From Variovorax sp. 54 (GTDB taxonomy: Bacteria; Pseudomonadota; Gammaproteobacteria; Burkholderiales; Burkholderiaceae_C), in NCBI RefSeq assembly GCF_002754375.1, contig NZ_PEFF01000001.1, forward strand, positions 5,287,501 through 5,351,500: 64,000 bases of DNA. The letters are read 5' to 3'. Positions within the stretch are counted from its first letter, which is position 1; every line of letters begins with the position of its first letter. A program made the translations under genes and the position numbers. Of the stretch, positions 1 through 9,136 are shown in pieces. Under the pieces are notes generated by a model that saw only the letters and a program-made list of their open reading frames with translations, was not told the DNA's origin and did no database searches.

Positions 1-115
1 CGTTCACCACGACCTTGGCGCCCTGGCGTGCGAATTCGAGGGCGTACTCGCGGCCCAGGCCGCGGCCCGCGCCGGTGATCACGACCACGCGGTCCTTGCA
101 GAGTTGTTGCGTCAT
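1..115 (-). CDS. Short-chain dehydrogenase/reductase, N-terminal fragment (cut by window edge)
   Basis: Only the first 38 codons are inside the window. They contain the Rossmann nucleotide-binding loop TGAGRGLG at residues 14-21, followed by a basic helix and a strand (AKVVV), which is the normal start of an NAD(P)-dependent SDR. It lies 13 bp downstream of the Bug receptor gene on the same strand, so it is probably the last visible gene of the acyl-CoA operon that starts near 5797. An SDR in this setting would typically oxidise a 3-hydroxyacyl-CoA; that role is inferred, because the catalytic Tyr-Lys part lies outside the window. Confidence 0.85.
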   Translation of the reverse strand, partial: MTQQLCKDRVVVITGAGRGLGREYALEFARQGAKVVVN

Positions 116-128
116 GTCGAGGGACTCC

Positions 129-1115
129 TTATTTCTGCGTGAGGTCGACCTGCTTCGACAGGGCACGGTAGCGCGCGCGTTCCGAAGCGATCATGTCGCC
201 CATCTCCTTGCTGCCGACGGTGAACACTTCCGCGCCCGCCGTCTCCGTCACGTAGGTGGTGAACTCCGGCTGCTTCATGGCCTTGAGCAATGCAGCCTCC
301 AGCGTCTTCACGGCAGGCTCGGGCGTCTTGGCGGCCACGCCCAGGCCGATCCACACGTACAGGTCGTAGTTCGGCTGGCCGCTCTCGCGCACCGTGGGCA
401 CATTGGCCAGCTTGGGATGGCGCTCCTTGCCGGTCACAGCCAGCGGCCGCACCTTGCCCGAGGCGATCAGCGGCAGTGCACCGCCGACGTCGAGCAGCGC
501 CAGGTCGACCTGGCCGCCCATCAGGTCGGTCTGGACCTGCCCGGGCGACTTGTAGGGGATGTAGTTGAACTCGACGCCCGCGCCCTGCTGCAGCATCAGC
601 GCGCCGATGCGGTAGTGGTTGCTGTAGCTGGCCATGCTCACGGTCTTCGGACTCTTCTTGGCGGCGGCCATCGCTTCGGCGTAGGTCTTGTAGGGCGACG
701 CGGCGCCGGTCACCAGCACCGCCGCGCTGCGCAGCATGGTGGCGAGCGGGCGCAGGTCTTTCTGCGCGTCGTAGGGCAGGCTGTCGTTGATCAGCGGGTT
801 GATCACCATCGACGACGGCGAGAGCATGAGCACGCTGTAGCCGTCGGCCGGCGAGGCCAGCACGCTCTGCACCGCCAGCACGGCGTCGCCGCCCGGCTTG
901 TTCTCGATGAAGGTCGACTGCCCGCCCAGCTCCGGCGTGACGAGCCGGGCCACCAGCCGCGTGACCGTGTCCGAGCCGCTGCCCGGGCCCAGCGGCACGA
1001 TGAAGCGCACGGGGCGCGACGGGAAGGCGTCGGCGGCCTGCGCGGTCGGCAGGGCGAGCGCGCAGAGCGAAGCCAGTGCGGCGCCCAGCAGGCGGAAGGT
1101 CTTGAGGCGTGTCAT
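129..1115 (-). CDS. Bug/TctC-family tripartite tricarboxylate transporter substrate-binding protein
   Basis: A 328-aa periplasmic binding protein of the Bug (TctC) family. Residues 1-27 form a signal peptide ending AQA. The mature start [11 protein letters not shown] is the family signature, and the usual [11 protein letters not shown] and [20 protein letters not shown] blocks follow. These receptors capture small carboxylates for TctAB permeases, or in some cases act as sensors. No TctA or TctB gene is seen, so it is an orphan receptor. AAGGAG lies about nine bases before the ATG. It follows the acyl-CoA dehydrogenase gene by 25 bp and precedes an SDR, so it probably binds the acid that this operon degrades. 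The ligand cannot be read from the sequence. Confidence 0.9.
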   Translation of the reverse strand: MTRLKTFRLLGAALASLCALALPTAQAADAFPSRPVRFIVPLGPGSGSDTVTRLVARLVTPELGGQSTFIENKPGGDAVLAVQSVLASPADGYSVLMLSPSSMVINPLINDSLPYDAQKDLRPLATMLRSAAVLVTGAASPYKTYAEAMAAAKKSPKTVSMASYSNHYRIGALMLQQGAGVEFNYIPYKSPGQVQTDLMGGQVDLALLDVGGALPLIASGKVRPLAVTGKERHPKLANVPTVRESGQPNYDLYVWIGLGVAAKTPEPAVKTLEAALLKAMKQPEFTTYVTETAGAEVFTVGSKEMGDMIASERARYRALSKQVDLTQK

Positions 1116-1140
1116 GTCTTTTGTCTCCTTGGGATTCGAA

Positions 1141-2265
1141 TCACAGGCGCGCGAGGCGCGCGGCCTGCGCGTCCACGTCGCCGAACAGCTGATCGAGCAC
1201 GTGGATGCGGCGCAGGCAGTGGCCCACGGCGTACTCCTCGGTCATGCCGATGCCGCCGTGCGACTGGATCGCCTGCTGGCACAGCGCCCGCGCGTGGCGG
1301 CCGATGGCCAGCTTGGCGCGCGGCAGGTCGGTGGCGGCGTGGTCCGAGGCCGGGTCGTCGACCGCGACTGCCGCGGCCATCGCCATGCTGCGTGCCATCT
1401 CGAGCGCGACGGCCATCTCGGCCACGCGATGGCGCAGCGCCTGGTACTCGCCGATGAGGCGGCCGAACTGCTTGCGCGTGTTGACGTAGGCGGTGGTGAG
1501 CGCAAAGGCCGCCTCCATGGTGCCGACCATGTCGGCGCAGACGGCGGCGGTGCCGGCGGCCACGGTGGCGCGAATGGCTTCTGCGGCGCGTGCGTGGTGG
1601 GACGCGTCGCCCAGCGGCTCGGCGAGCGTGCCGTCGAGCACCAGTTCGCCGGCGGGCGTGTCGTCGATCAGGCGGAAGGGGCGCAGCTTCGCATCGGCGG
1701 CATCGACGAGAAAGAGCACGAGGCCGTCTTCGTCGCCGGGCTGGCCGCTCACGCGCGCGCTCACCACGAAGCGACTGGCGGCACCTGCATGCAGCACGAG
1801 CGACTTGGCGCCGTCGAGGTGCCAGCGGTCGCCATCGCGCCGCGCGCGGGTCTCGATCCACAGCGGCGCGTGGCGCCCCTGTGCTTCATCGTGCGCCCAG
1901 GCCATGCGCAGGCTGCCATCGGCCAGGGCCGGCAACAGGCGGTCCTTCTGTGCATCGCTGCCCGCCGACAGCACGGCCGTCGCGCCGAGCACGCTGGAAG
2001 CCAGGTACGGCTCGAGCAGCAGCGCGCGGCCGAAGGCCTGCATCACCGGCAGCCGGTCGCCCGCGCCGCCGCCCAGGCCGCCGAAGGCTTCGGGGATGCC
2101 CAGGGCCGTGACGCCCAGCGCGGCCAACTGGCCCCAGGCGGCTTCGCTCCAGCCGGCCGGCGAGTGGGCGATGGCGCGGCGCTGCTCGAAGCCGTAGTGG
2201 TCGTCCAGCAACCGCGAAAGGCTTTGCGCCAGCGCCTGCTGGTCTTCGTTCAGATCGAATTGCAT
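1141..2265 (-). CDS. Acyl-CoA dehydrogenase, atypical subunit of a probable two-subunit enzyme
   Basis: A 374-aa acyl-CoA dehydrogenase-fold protein. The start MQFDLNEDQ was chosen because it lies 4 bp after the stop of the upstream dehydrogenase gene; the open frame extends further but those residues do not match the family. The FAD-contact motif QSHGGIGMTEEY is present near the C-terminus. The usual closing motif (IYGGTSE or similar) is replaced by LDQLFGDVDAQ, as in the non-canonical subunit of heteromeric dehydrogenases. Its partner is probably the adjacent 390-aa gene. The C-terminal half of the 783-aa fused protein at 26528 is clearly homologous. In mycobacterial steroid side-chain degradation such paired subunits form an alpha2-beta2 enzyme; by analogy this protein may complete the FAD site of its partner. 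Confidence 0.88.
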   Translation of the reverse strand: MQFDLNEDQQALAQSLSRLLDDHYGFEQRRAIAHSPAGWSEAAWGQLAALGVTALGIPEAFGGLGGGAGDRLPVMQAFGRALLLEPYLASSVLGATAVLSAGSDAQKDRLLPALADGSLRMAWAHDEAQGRHAPLWIETRARRDGDRWHLDGAKSLVLHAGAASRFVVSARVSGQPGDEDGLVLFLVDAADAKLRPFRLIDDTPAGELVLDGTLAEPLGDASHHARAAEAIRATVAAGTAAVCADMVGTMEAAFALTTAYVNTRKQFGRLIGEYQALRHRVAEMAVALEMARSMAMAAAVAVDDPASDHAATDLPRAKLAIGRHARALCQQAIQSHGGIGMTEEYAVGHCLRRIHVLDQLFGDVDAQAARLARL

Positions 2266-2269
2266 GGCG

Positions 2270-3442
2270 TTATCCCAGGAGCGTCTTGGCCAGGATGTCC
2301 TTCTGGACCTCGCTGGAGCCGCCGTAGATGGTGGTCGCGCGGTGGAAGAAATAGCGCGGCGTCGCGGCCGCGAGCGGATGCCGCGCGGCATCGCCTTCCG
2401 CGTCGCGCCGCTCCAGGCCGGCCGGGCCGGCGAGGCGTGCGACCAGCGTGGTCAGCGCCTGCATCAGCTCCGAGCCCTTGAGCTTGAGCACCGAGGCGAA
2501 GCCGGGGTTCTTGCGTCCGATCTCGGGGTCGAGCAGGAAGCGCCAGTTGGTCAGCTCCAGCGCGCGGATCTCCGCGCCCAGCTCGGCCAGTTCGGCGCCC
2601 AGCTTCGGGTCGTCGAGCAGCCGCGCGCCGCCCTGGCGGATGTCCGCCGCGAGCTCGCGGGCGGCGTCCAGGCGCTCCCAGCACAGGCCCACGTTCGCGA
2701 TGTTGGTGCGCTCGCTGGCCAGCAGGTATTTGGCGCAGTCCCAGCCGCGGCCCTCTTCGCCGACGAGGTTGGCGACCGGCACGCGCACGCTGTCGAAGAA
2801 GACCTCGTTGAGGTGGTGCTGCCCGTCGATGGAGACGATGGGGCGCACCGACACGCCCGGCGTCTTCATGTCGATCAGCAGGAACGAAATGCCGTCCTGC
2901 TTGCGCGCCGTTTGCTCCGTGCGCACCAGCGCGAAGATCCAGTCGGCGTGGTGGGCCGAGGTGGTCCAGATCTTCTGGCCGTCGACCACGTAGTGGTCGC
3001 CGTCGCGCACCGCGCGTGTGCGCAGCGAGGCCAGGTCGGAGCCTGCATCCGGCTCCGAGAAGCCCTGGCAGAACCACAGGTCGAGCCGTGCGAGCTGGGG
3101 CAGGAAGAAGCGCTTCTGCGCCTCGGTGCCGAAGCGCAGCAGCACCGGGCCGAGCATCGCGATGTTGAAGGGCAGGGGCAGCGGTGCGCCGGCGCGCTGG
3201 AGCTCTTCGAGCAGCACCAGCCGCTCGGTCGTGCCCAGCCCGGCGCCGCCGTATTCGGCGGGCCAGTGCGGCGCGGCCCAGCCGCGCTCGTGAAGGATGC
3301 GCTGCCAGGCCACGGTGTCCTGCTTGCGCGCCGCATGGCCGCGGCGCAGGCGCGCGCGGATGTCGGCGGGCAGGCGCTCGGCGATGAACGCGCGCACCTC
3401 GTCGCGAAAGGCGAGGGCGTCGGCGCTGAGCTGCAGGTCCAT
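2270..3442 (-). CDS. Acyl-CoA dehydrogenase, canonical subunit of a probable two-subunit enzyme
   Basis: A 390-aa FAD-dependent acyl-CoA dehydrogenase that introduces the alpha-beta double bond into an acyl-CoA. Visible signatures are QGFSEPDAGSDLASLRTRA (FAD/substrate loop) and the C-terminal TTIYGGSSEVQKDILAK. The N-terminus MDLQLSADALAFRDEVR is typical. Its stop is 4 bp from the start of the second dehydrogenase gene and its start is 1 bp after the thiolase stop, so the genes are probably translationally coupled. The N-terminal half of the fused protein at 26528 shares the same blocks (HGGPGW, EPDAGSDLASLRTTA). I read this and the 374-aa gene as two subunits of one enzyme. The acyl chain is unknown. 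Confidence 0.9.
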   Translation of the reverse strand: MDLQLSADALAFRDEVRAFIAERLPADIRARLRRGHAARKQDTVAWQRILHERGWAAPHWPAEYGGAGLGTTERLVLLEELQRAGAPLPLPFNIAMLGPVLLRFGTEAQKRFFLPQLARLDLWFCQGFSEPDAGSDLASLRTRAVRDGDHYVVDGQKIWTTSAHHADWIFALVRTEQTARKQDGISFLLIDMKTPGVSVRPIVSIDGQHHLNEVFFDSVRVPVANLVGEEGRGWDCAKYLLASERTNIANVGLCWERLDAARELAADIRQGGARLLDDPKLGAELAELGAEIRALELTNWRFLLDPEIGRKNPGFASVLKLKGSELMQALTTLVARLAGPAGLERRDAEGDAARHPLAAATPRYFFHRATTIYGGSSEVQKDILAKTLLG

Positions 3443-3443
3443 G

Positions 3444-4631
3444 TCAGTTCCGGCCGTAGAGCGTCACGACGCAGGCGCCGCCCAGGCCCACGTTGTGCTG
3501 CAGGCCCAGGCGCGCGCCTTCGACCTGGCGCTTGTCGGCGCTGCCACGCAGCTGGTGCGTGAGCTCGTAGCACTGGGCCAGGCCGGTGGCGCCCAGCGGA
3601 TGGCCCTTGGACAGCAGGCCGCCCGAGGGGTTGATGACGACCTTGCCGCCGTAGGTGTTGTCGCCGTCGTTGACGAACTTCTCGGCGCCGCCTTCAGGGC
3701 AGAAGCCCAGGCTCTCGTAGCTGATGACCTCGTTCTGCGCGAAGCAGTCGTGCAGCTCGCACACGTCGATGTCCTCGGGGCCGACGCCGGCCGCCTCGTA
3801 CACGCGGGTGACTGCAGCCTGCGTCATGTGGGTGCCGACCCAGCTGAGCATCGACGGCGGCTCGAAGGACTGCACCGGGTCGGTGGCCATGGCCTGCGCG
3901 AGGATCTGCACGTCGGTGCGCAGCCCGTGCTTCTTGGCGAAGCGCTCCGACACCAGCAGCGCCGCCGCGCCGCCGCAGGTGGGCGGGCAGGCCATCAGGC
4001 GGGTCATCACGCCGGGCAACAGCACGGTGTCGTTCATGACCTCTTCGGTCGTCACGACCTTGCGGAACAGCGCCAGCGGGTTGTTGGCCGCATGGCGGCT
4101 GGCCTTGGCGCGCACCGCGGCGAAGGTTTCCATGCGGCAGCCGTAGCGCTCCATGTATTCGCGGCCGGCGCCGCCGAAGGTGCGCAAGGCCTGCGGCATG
4201 CCGTCCATGTCGGCCGTCAGGCCGCGCAGCACCGGCAGGAAGCGCTCGCGCGTGGGCGGGCGATCATCCCAGTGCGACTTGAGGGCGCCGGCCTGCATCT
4301 GCTCGAAGCCCAGGGCCAGCACGCAATCGGCGTCGCCCGAGGCGATCGCCTTGCGCGCCAGATAGAGCGCGGTGGAGCCGGTCGAGCAGTTGTTGTTGAC
4401 GTTGACCACCGGGATGCCCGTCATGCCGACTTCGTACAGCGCCGTCTGGCCGCAGGTGGAGTCGCCGTAGACGTAGCCCACGTAGGCTTCCTGCACCGCG
4501 TCGTAGCCGATGCCCGCATCGGCCAGCGCGCGGCGCACGGCTTCGGCGCCCATCTCGGTGTAGCTCAGGCTCTGGCCCGGCTTGGCGAAGGGGATCATGC
4601 CGACGCCGGCGACGATTGTTTTTTCGGTCAT
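3444..4631 (-). CDS. SCPx-type thiolase (acetyl-CoA/propionyl-CoA acetyltransferase family)
   Basis: A 395-aa thiolase-fold protein of the sterol-carrier-protein-x branch, which cleaves 3-ketoacyl-CoA with CoA. The nucleophile is Cys82 in NNNCSTGS. ELHDCF has its His at 294, GHPLGATG has its His at 344, and the C-terminus carries GGACVV. The start at MTEKTIVAGVG is set by homology with the second thiolase at 16385; the frame stays open upstream but reads as noise. It sits between two dehydrogenase genes (26 bp and 1 bp gaps) in a six-gene operon. SCPx-type thiolases often act on bulky or branched acyl-CoAs and can need a DUF35 partner. No DUF35 gene is visible here. Confidence 0.92.
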   Translation of the reverse strand: MTEKTIVAGVGMIPFAKPGQSLSYTEMGAEAVRRALADAGIGYDAVQEAYVGYVYGDSTCGQTALYEVGMTGIPVVNVNNNCSTGSTALYLARKAIASGDADCVLALGFEQMQAGALKSHWDDRPPTRERFLPVLRGLTADMDGMPQALRTFGGAGREYMERYGCRMETFAAVRAKASRHAANNPLALFRKVVTTEEVMNDTVLLPGVMTRLMACPPTCGGAAALLVSERFAKKHGLRTDVQILAQAMATDPVQSFEPPSMLSWVGTHMTQAAVTRVYEAAGVGPEDIDVCELHDCFAQNEVISYESLGFCPEGGAEKFVNDGDNTYGGKVVINPSGGLLSKGHPLGATGLAQCYELTHQLRGSADKRQVEGARLGLQHNVGLGGACVVTLYGRN

Positions 4632-4657
4632 GTGTGTGGTCCTGCGAGGAAGTGGAT

Positions 4658-5797
4658 TCAGAGTTTTCTGGAGATGAGGTCGCGCTGCGTTTCGTTGCTG
4701 CCGCCGAACACGCGCGTGATGCGGTAGTCGGTGAAGGCGCGCGCAATCGGGTACTCCAGCATGTAGCCGTAGCCGCCGTGCAGCTGCACCATGTCGTCGA
4801 TGCACTTCCACAGCGTTTCGGTCGCGAAGAGCTTGGCGATGGCCGCCTCCTGCACGCTGATGCGGCGGCGCATGTGCTCGCCGATGTAGTAGTCGACCAG
4901 CGTGCGGGTTGCCACCGCCTGCGCCTTGATGTCGGCCAGCTTGAACTTGGTGTTCTGGAAGTCCCACACCGTGCCGTCGAAGGCCTTGCGTTCCTTCACG
5001 TACGCCAGCGTCTGCTCCAGCAGGCGCTCGAGCTTGGCGGCGCTGTACACGGCGATGATCAGGCGCTCCTGCGCGAGCTCCTGCATGAGGCAGACGAAGC
5101 CCTTGTTCTCTTCGCCCAGCAGGTTGTCGACCGGCACGCGCACGTTGTCGAAGAACAGCTCGGTGGTGTCGGCGGCCGGCTGGCCCACCTTGTCGAGCTT
5201 GCGGCCGCGCCGAAATCCCGCGCGGTCGGCCTCGACCATGATCAGGCTCACGCCCTTGCTGCCGGCGCTCGGGTCGGTCTTGCAGGCCACCAGCACCATG
5301 TCGCAGTTCAGGCCGTTGCTGATGAAGGTCTTGCTGCCGTTGATGACGTACTCGTCGCCGTCGCGCACCGCGCTCGTGCGGATCGACTTCAAGTCGGAGC
5401 CCGTGCCCGGCTCGGTCATGGCGATGGCCATGATGGTCTCGCCGCGGCAGATCTTGGGTAGCCAGCGCTGCTTCTGTTCCTCGGTGCCGAAGCGCACGAT
5501 GTACGGCGCGGTGATGTCCGAATGCACCGACAGGCTGAAGCCCGAGACACCCGAGCGGTGCAGCTCTTCGGCCAGCACGCAGGAGTGACCGAAGTCGCCG
5601 CCGCCGCCGCCGTATTCGGTCGGCACGGTGACGCACAACAGCCCTTCGCGGCCGGCCTTGAGCCAGGTCTCGCGGTCGGTGCGGCCGGCGGCGTCCCACG
5701 CGGCCTGGCGCGGCAGGCATTCGCGCTCGAAAAATCGCCGTGCGGTGTCGCGCAGCATCTCGTGGTCTTCGCGGTACACGGTGCGGTGGATGTTCAC
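4658..5797 (-). CDS. Acyl-CoA dehydrogenase, IVD/LCAD-like
   Basis: A 379-aa acyl-CoA dehydrogenase and the first gene of the operon. Signatures are AIAMTEPGTGSDLKSIRTSA (about residues 124-143) and QLHGGYGYMLEYPIARAF near the C-terminus. The position that holds the catalytic Glu in medium-chain enzymes is Gly (VFGGSNE). Glu244 in LAQERLIIA matches the alternative catalytic base of isovaleryl- and long-chain-type enzymes, so branched or long substrates are plausible. A very similar 379-aa protein starts cluster B at 17598. The upstream gap (5798-5878) separates it from a divergent MalT-like regulator and contains palindrome A, so expression is probably controlled from there. Confidence 0.93.
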   Translation of the reverse strand: MNIHRTVYREDHEMLRDTARRFFERECLPRQAAWDAAGRTDRETWLKAGREGLLCVTVPTEYGGGGGDFGHSCVLAEELHRSGVSGFSLSVHSDITAPYIVRFGTEEQKQRWLPKICRGETIMAIAMTEPGTGSDLKSIRTSAVRDGDEYVINGSKTFISNGLNCDMVLVACKTDPSAGSKGVSLIMVEADRAGFRRGRKLDKVGQPAADTTELFFDNVRVPVDNLLGEENKGFVCLMQELAQERLIIAVYSAAKLERLLEQTLAYVKERKAFDGTVWDFQNTKFKLADIKAQAVATRTLVDYYIGEHMRRRISVQEAAIAKLFATETLWKCIDDMVQLHGGYGYMLEYPIARAFTDYRITRVFGGSNETQRDLISRKL

Positions 5798-5845
5798 GGG
5801 GTCTCCTTGTCTTGCAGCGATTCTGGGCGCCGCACCCCCTTAACC

Positions 5846-5869
5846 CCACTACCCAGATCGGGTGGCGGG
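5846..5869. promoter_or_regulatory. Candidate operator A (ACCC-N5-GGGT palindrome)
   Basis: ACCC at 5851-5854, AGATC spacer, GGGT at 5860-5863, flanked by CCACT on the left and GGCGGG on the right. It lies between the divergent dehydrogenase (start 5797) and MalT-like regulator (start 5879) genes. The same 4-5-4 repeat recurs in front of other genes of this catabolic region, so it is proposed as the binding site of one or more of the MalT-like regulators. The inverted repeat is directly visible; the binding is inferred. Confidence 0.5.
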
Positions 5870-5878
5870 CGGGCCACA

Positions 5879-8698
5879 ATGCCGGCCAGAGACATGCAGA
5901 ACAAGCCACTTTCCCCCTCGCGTTCGCCCGACGCCACCGGGCTCAAGGCCCTGGTCGCCACCAAGATGGTTCCCCCCCGCAGCGCCGGGCGCGCCGTGGC
6001 CCGCGAGGCGTTGCTGGCCCGACTGATGGAAGGGCGCCGCCGCCGTTGCGTCGTGCTGCAGGGCCCCGCCGGCTGCGGCAAGACCACCACCCTGGTCGCG
6101 TGGCGACAGGCGCTGCTGCCGCTGGGCTTCGACGTCGCCTGGCTCAGCCTCACGCCCGAGGACAACGAGCCCACCCGCCTGCTCGACTACCTGCTGGCCA
6201 GCGTGGCGCAGGTGGCGCCGGTCGCCACCCAGGAGGCCGCCGACTACGCCGGCCGCGGCGTCGACAGCGAGGCCGTCGAGCGCGCGCTGATCGCGCTGGT
6301 GCGCGGCATTGCCGCCCATCCGCGCGAACTGGTGCTGGTGCTCGACGACTTGCAGCACCTCATGGATGCGCGCCTGCACGAGGCGCTGCAATGGCTGCTG
6401 GACTACGCGCCGGGCAACCTGCACCTGGCCATGGCTTCGCGCGGCGCGCTGCCGCTGTCGCTCGACCGCCTGCGCGCCGAAGGCCAGGTGCTCGAGATCG
6501 ACGTGCGCGACCTGCGCTTCTCGCCGGCCGAGTCCGAGCGCTTCCTGCAGTCGCAACTGGGCAGCATCGCGCCGCGCGACGCGCTGGCGCTGCACGAGCT
6601 GTGCGACGGCTGGGCCGCCGGCCTGCAGCTGCTGGCCATCAACTGGAAGAAGCGCCGCCAGGAACTGGGCGTGGGTGCAGGCCAGCTGCCGGGCGACTTC
6701 GTGCGCGCCCACGTGCAAGACCCGCAGGCCTTCGCCGCCTACTTCGAGAAGGAAGTGCTGTCGCACCTGGCGCCGGCCGATCTCGACCTGCTGATCAGCG
6801 TGTCGGCCTGCAGCCGCTTCTGCGCGCCGCTGTGCGCGGCCTTGCTCGGCCGGCCCGCGGACGACCCCGCCACCGCGCCGCTGCTGGCGCGGCTGGAGGG
6901 CGAGAGCCTGTTCATCGTGCCGATCGAGACCAGCGCCGAGCGCGAGACATGGTACCGCCTGCACCCGCTGCTGCGCGAAACCCTGCGCGGGCGCCTGCGC
7001 CAGCGCAGCGAGGCCGAACAGCGCGCGGTGCACCGCATCGCGTGGCAGTGGTTCCGCGACCATGGCCTCATCGACGAGGCCGTGCGCCAGGCCGTGGCGG
7101 CGGGCGAGGGCGCGGCGGCCGCGGCGCTGGTCGAGAAGTCGGCCCATGGCCTGGCCGTGCGCGGCGAGCTGCGCAAGCTGATCGGCCTTGTGCGCCAGCT
7201 GCCGCCGGCCGAAGTGCAGGCGCGCATCGGGCTGCGGCTGTGGATGATCCGAATCGAACTGTTCGCGCGCGAGCTGGACGCCTTTTCCGCCCACATCGCG
7301 CGCCTGCGGCCCGACATTCCGCCGGACGACGCCATCAGCCATTACTGGCTCACGCTGCTCGAAGCCTCGCTGGCCTTGCAGCGCGACGACACCGATGCCG
7401 CCATGGCGCTGCTGCCGCGCCTGCAGGCTGCGCCCGAAGGCGCGGACGCGCTGGCCACGGGCGCGCGCGACAACATCCTGTCCTGGCTGTACATGCACCG
7501 CGGCGACTACGAGCGCGCGCGGCGCGTGCAGCAGGACAACCCGATCCGCCTGATCGACGGCGAGCCCTTGCGCGGCAGCTCGTCGGGCACGCTGCAGGGC
7601 CGCAGCCTGGCCGGCCTGAGCTACGCCATGGAAGGCCGCATGACCCAGGCCGAGCGTGTCTACCGCGACGTGCTGCGCGAGGCCAACGAGGGCGGCAGTG
7701 CCTGCGTCGACGCCACCTACCTGTCGACCGCGCTGCTGGGCGAGGTGCTCTACGAGCACGGCGAGACCGAGGCTGCGGTGGCGCTGCTCGAAGACCGTGT
7801 GGACGCGCTGGAGCGCGTGTCCATTCCCGACTCGGTGCTGCGCGTGCACCGCTCGCTCGCTGCCGCGCACTGGGCGGCCGGGCGACGGATGGAAGCCATG
7901 GCCTGGCTGGAGCGGCTGGAAGACTACAGCGCCGCGTTGGGCCTGGACCGGCTGCTGGTGCACAGCCTCACGATGCAGGTGCACTACCGCCTGCAGATGG
8001 GCGACCTGGCCGCCGCCGAAGTGGCGCTGTCGCGCGCGAACGAGATCGACGCGCGCCATGCCGATGCCGCGCACAGCGCACTCGGCGAGATTGCCGTGGT
8101 GGCCGAGCGCGCGCGCATCCGCTGGGCGCTTGCCCGCGGCGACACGGACGATGCGGCGCGCAGGATCGAAGCGCTGATCGCGAACATCGCGCTGCGCGGA
8201 CGGCAACGGTTGATCGCGCAGATGAAGCTGCTGCAGGCCCTGATCGAGCAGCGCCGGGGCAGGGCGCAGGCCTCGCGGGAATGCACGCTGGCGGCCTTGC
8301 GCAGCGGCCACCGGCTGGGTCTGGTGCGCAGCCTGCTCGACGCGGACCCGGCGGTGATGACGCTGGTGGCGGAAGTGGCGAAGGACGCATCGCTGGACCC
8401 GGTGCTCGGGTTCTATGCGGAGCGCCTGGGACGCGCGGGACTCGTGCCTGTCGCTGCCGACGCGACGGTCTCGGTGGGTGTGGCCCCCGAGGCGGGCAGG
8501 CGCCCGGTCGAGCCGTTGAGCGACCGCGAGCGCGACGTGCTGGGCCTGCTCGCGCAGGCGATGCCCAACAAGAAGATCGCGCTGGCACTGGGCTTGTCCA
8601 TCGACACCGTGAAGTGGCATCTGAAGAACATCTACGGGAAGCTCGGAGTCGCGGGGCGGGATGAGGCTGTAGCGTGGATGCGGGGAAGACCGGGATAG
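5879..8698 (+). CDS. MalT-like ATP-dependent LuxR-family transcriptional activator (paralog 1)
   Basis: A 939-aa STAND-type regulator. Walker A is GPAGCGKT at residues 62-69 and Walker B is LVLVLDDLQHL. A long alpha-helical, TPR-like middle follows, and the C-terminal LuxR helix-turn-helix starts about residue 879 (PLSDRERDVLGLLAQAMPNK, then DTVKWHLKNIYGKL). Proteins of this build, such as MalT, multimerise on ATP and an inducer and then activate transcription. The ATG at 5879 is used; the ATG at 5894 is in frame and equally possible, and neither has a strong ribosome site. It is divergent from cluster A, with palindrome A between them. Two close paralogs lie at 18861 and 21746. The inducer is unknown; an acyl-CoA or the free acid is a guess. 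Confidence 0.92.
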   Translation: MPARDMQNKPLSPSRSPDATGLKALVATKMVPPRSAGRAVAREALLARLMEGRRRRCVVLQGPAGCGKTTTLVAWRQALLPLGFDVAWLSLTPEDNEPTRLLDYLLASVAQVAPVATQEAADYAGRGVDSEAVERALIALVRGIAAHPRELVLVLDDLQHLMDARLHEALQWLLDYAPGNLHLAMASRGALPLSLDRLRAEGQVLEIDVRDLRFSPAESERFLQSQLGSIAPRDALALHELCDGWAAGLQLLAINWKKRRQELGVGAGQLPGDFVRAHVQDPQAFAAYFEKEVLSHLAPADLDLLISVSACSRFCAPLCAALLGRPADDPATAPLLARLEGESLFIVPIETSAERETWYRLHPLLRETLRGRLRQRSEAEQRAVHRIAWQWFRDHGLIDEAVRQAVAAGEGAAAAALVEKSAHGLAVRGELRKLIGLVRQLPPAEVQARIGLRLWMIRIELFARELDAFSAHIARLRPDIPPDDAISHYWLTLLEASLALQRDDTDAAMALLPRLQAAPEGADALATGARDNILSWLYMHRGDYERARRVQQDNPIRLIDGEPLRGSSSGTLQGRSLAGLSYAMEGRMTQAERVYRDVLREANEGGSACVDATYLSTALLGEVLYEHGETEAAVALLEDRVDALERVSIPDSVLRVHRSLAAAHWAAGRRMEAMAWLERLEDYSAALGLDRLLVHSLTMQVHYRLQMGDLAAAEVALSRANEIDARHADAAHSALGEIAVVAERARIRWALARGDTDDAARRIEALIANIALRGRQRLIAQMKLLQALIEQRRGRAQASRECTLAALRSGHRLGLVRSLLDADPAVMTLVAEVAKDASLDPVLGFYAERLGRAGLVPVAADATVSVGVAPEAGRRPVEPLSDRERDVLGLLAQAMPNKKIALALGLSIDTVKWHLKNIYGKLGVAGRDEAVAWMRGRPG

Positions 8699-9136
8699 GA
8701 ACCCTCTCGCTTCTGAACGGGAGCGTCTGGACCAGACGGGGTGCTGTCGTTCGATGGCGTTGGCCGGATGGGCGCGATCGGTCAAACGCCGATCGTCAAC
8801 GCCGGCCTGCCGCGCGGCACCTGCGTAGTCGGCCAGGCTTGGGAAAAGACGAACGCGTTGGCGCTGAACCCGGCCTCGCGCACGACCCGTTGCAGGGCGT
8901 GCTGCAGCATTGCGGCTCCGCTGAAATTTCCAGCGTCTGGGTTCTCTGCGGGACCCCGGGGCCAGCGATCGGCGGAATTCAACAGTCGAACTGTTTCGCG
9001 AGCGCAAGGAGCGCTACCGCTGTAGTTGATTGTCATCAGTCCTCTGGATCACCCCAGTCCGACTGTTGTTCCGTACGGATCACGCCTGCGTTCGAGCATC
9101 GCGAAGACGTTGGTTCCTGAGACCCTTCACCTCGGG
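8699..9136. other. Gap without a supported gene
   Basis: Apart from the palindrome and hairpin at its left end I see nothing convincing. A short minus-strand open frame (8782-9036, 84 codons) lacks a recognisable domain and ends inside the hairpin, so it was not called. The flanking genes converge here (regulator 1 on plus, cupin on minus), so transcript ends are expected. Confidence 0.5.
8724..8803. repeat. Perfect palindrome followed by a long imperfect hairpin downstream of regulator 1
   Basis: CGTCTGG-A-CCAGACG at 8724-8738 is a perfect 7-1-7 palindrome, 25 bp after the regulator stop. It is followed by an imperfect hairpin: outer arms GGCGTTG (8756-8762) and CAACGCC (8797-8803), inner arms CGATCGG (8775-8781) and CCGATCG (8789-8795). 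No T-run follows, so it is not a classical terminator. It may stabilise the 3-prime end of the mRNA or be an operator; no function is assigned. Confidence 0.35.

Noticed and set aside
3444..5909. Reading the first thiolase as an 821-aa fusion
   Set aside because: The upstream part is the wrong phase of the dehydrogenase gene at 4658; the thiolase starts at 4631.
5849..9007. A 1052-codon open frame antisense to MalT-like regulator 1
   Set aside because: No recognisable domain, Arg/Gln/His-rich composition typical of antisense frames in high-G+C genes; the plus-strand gene has clear Walker and helix-turn-helix motifs.
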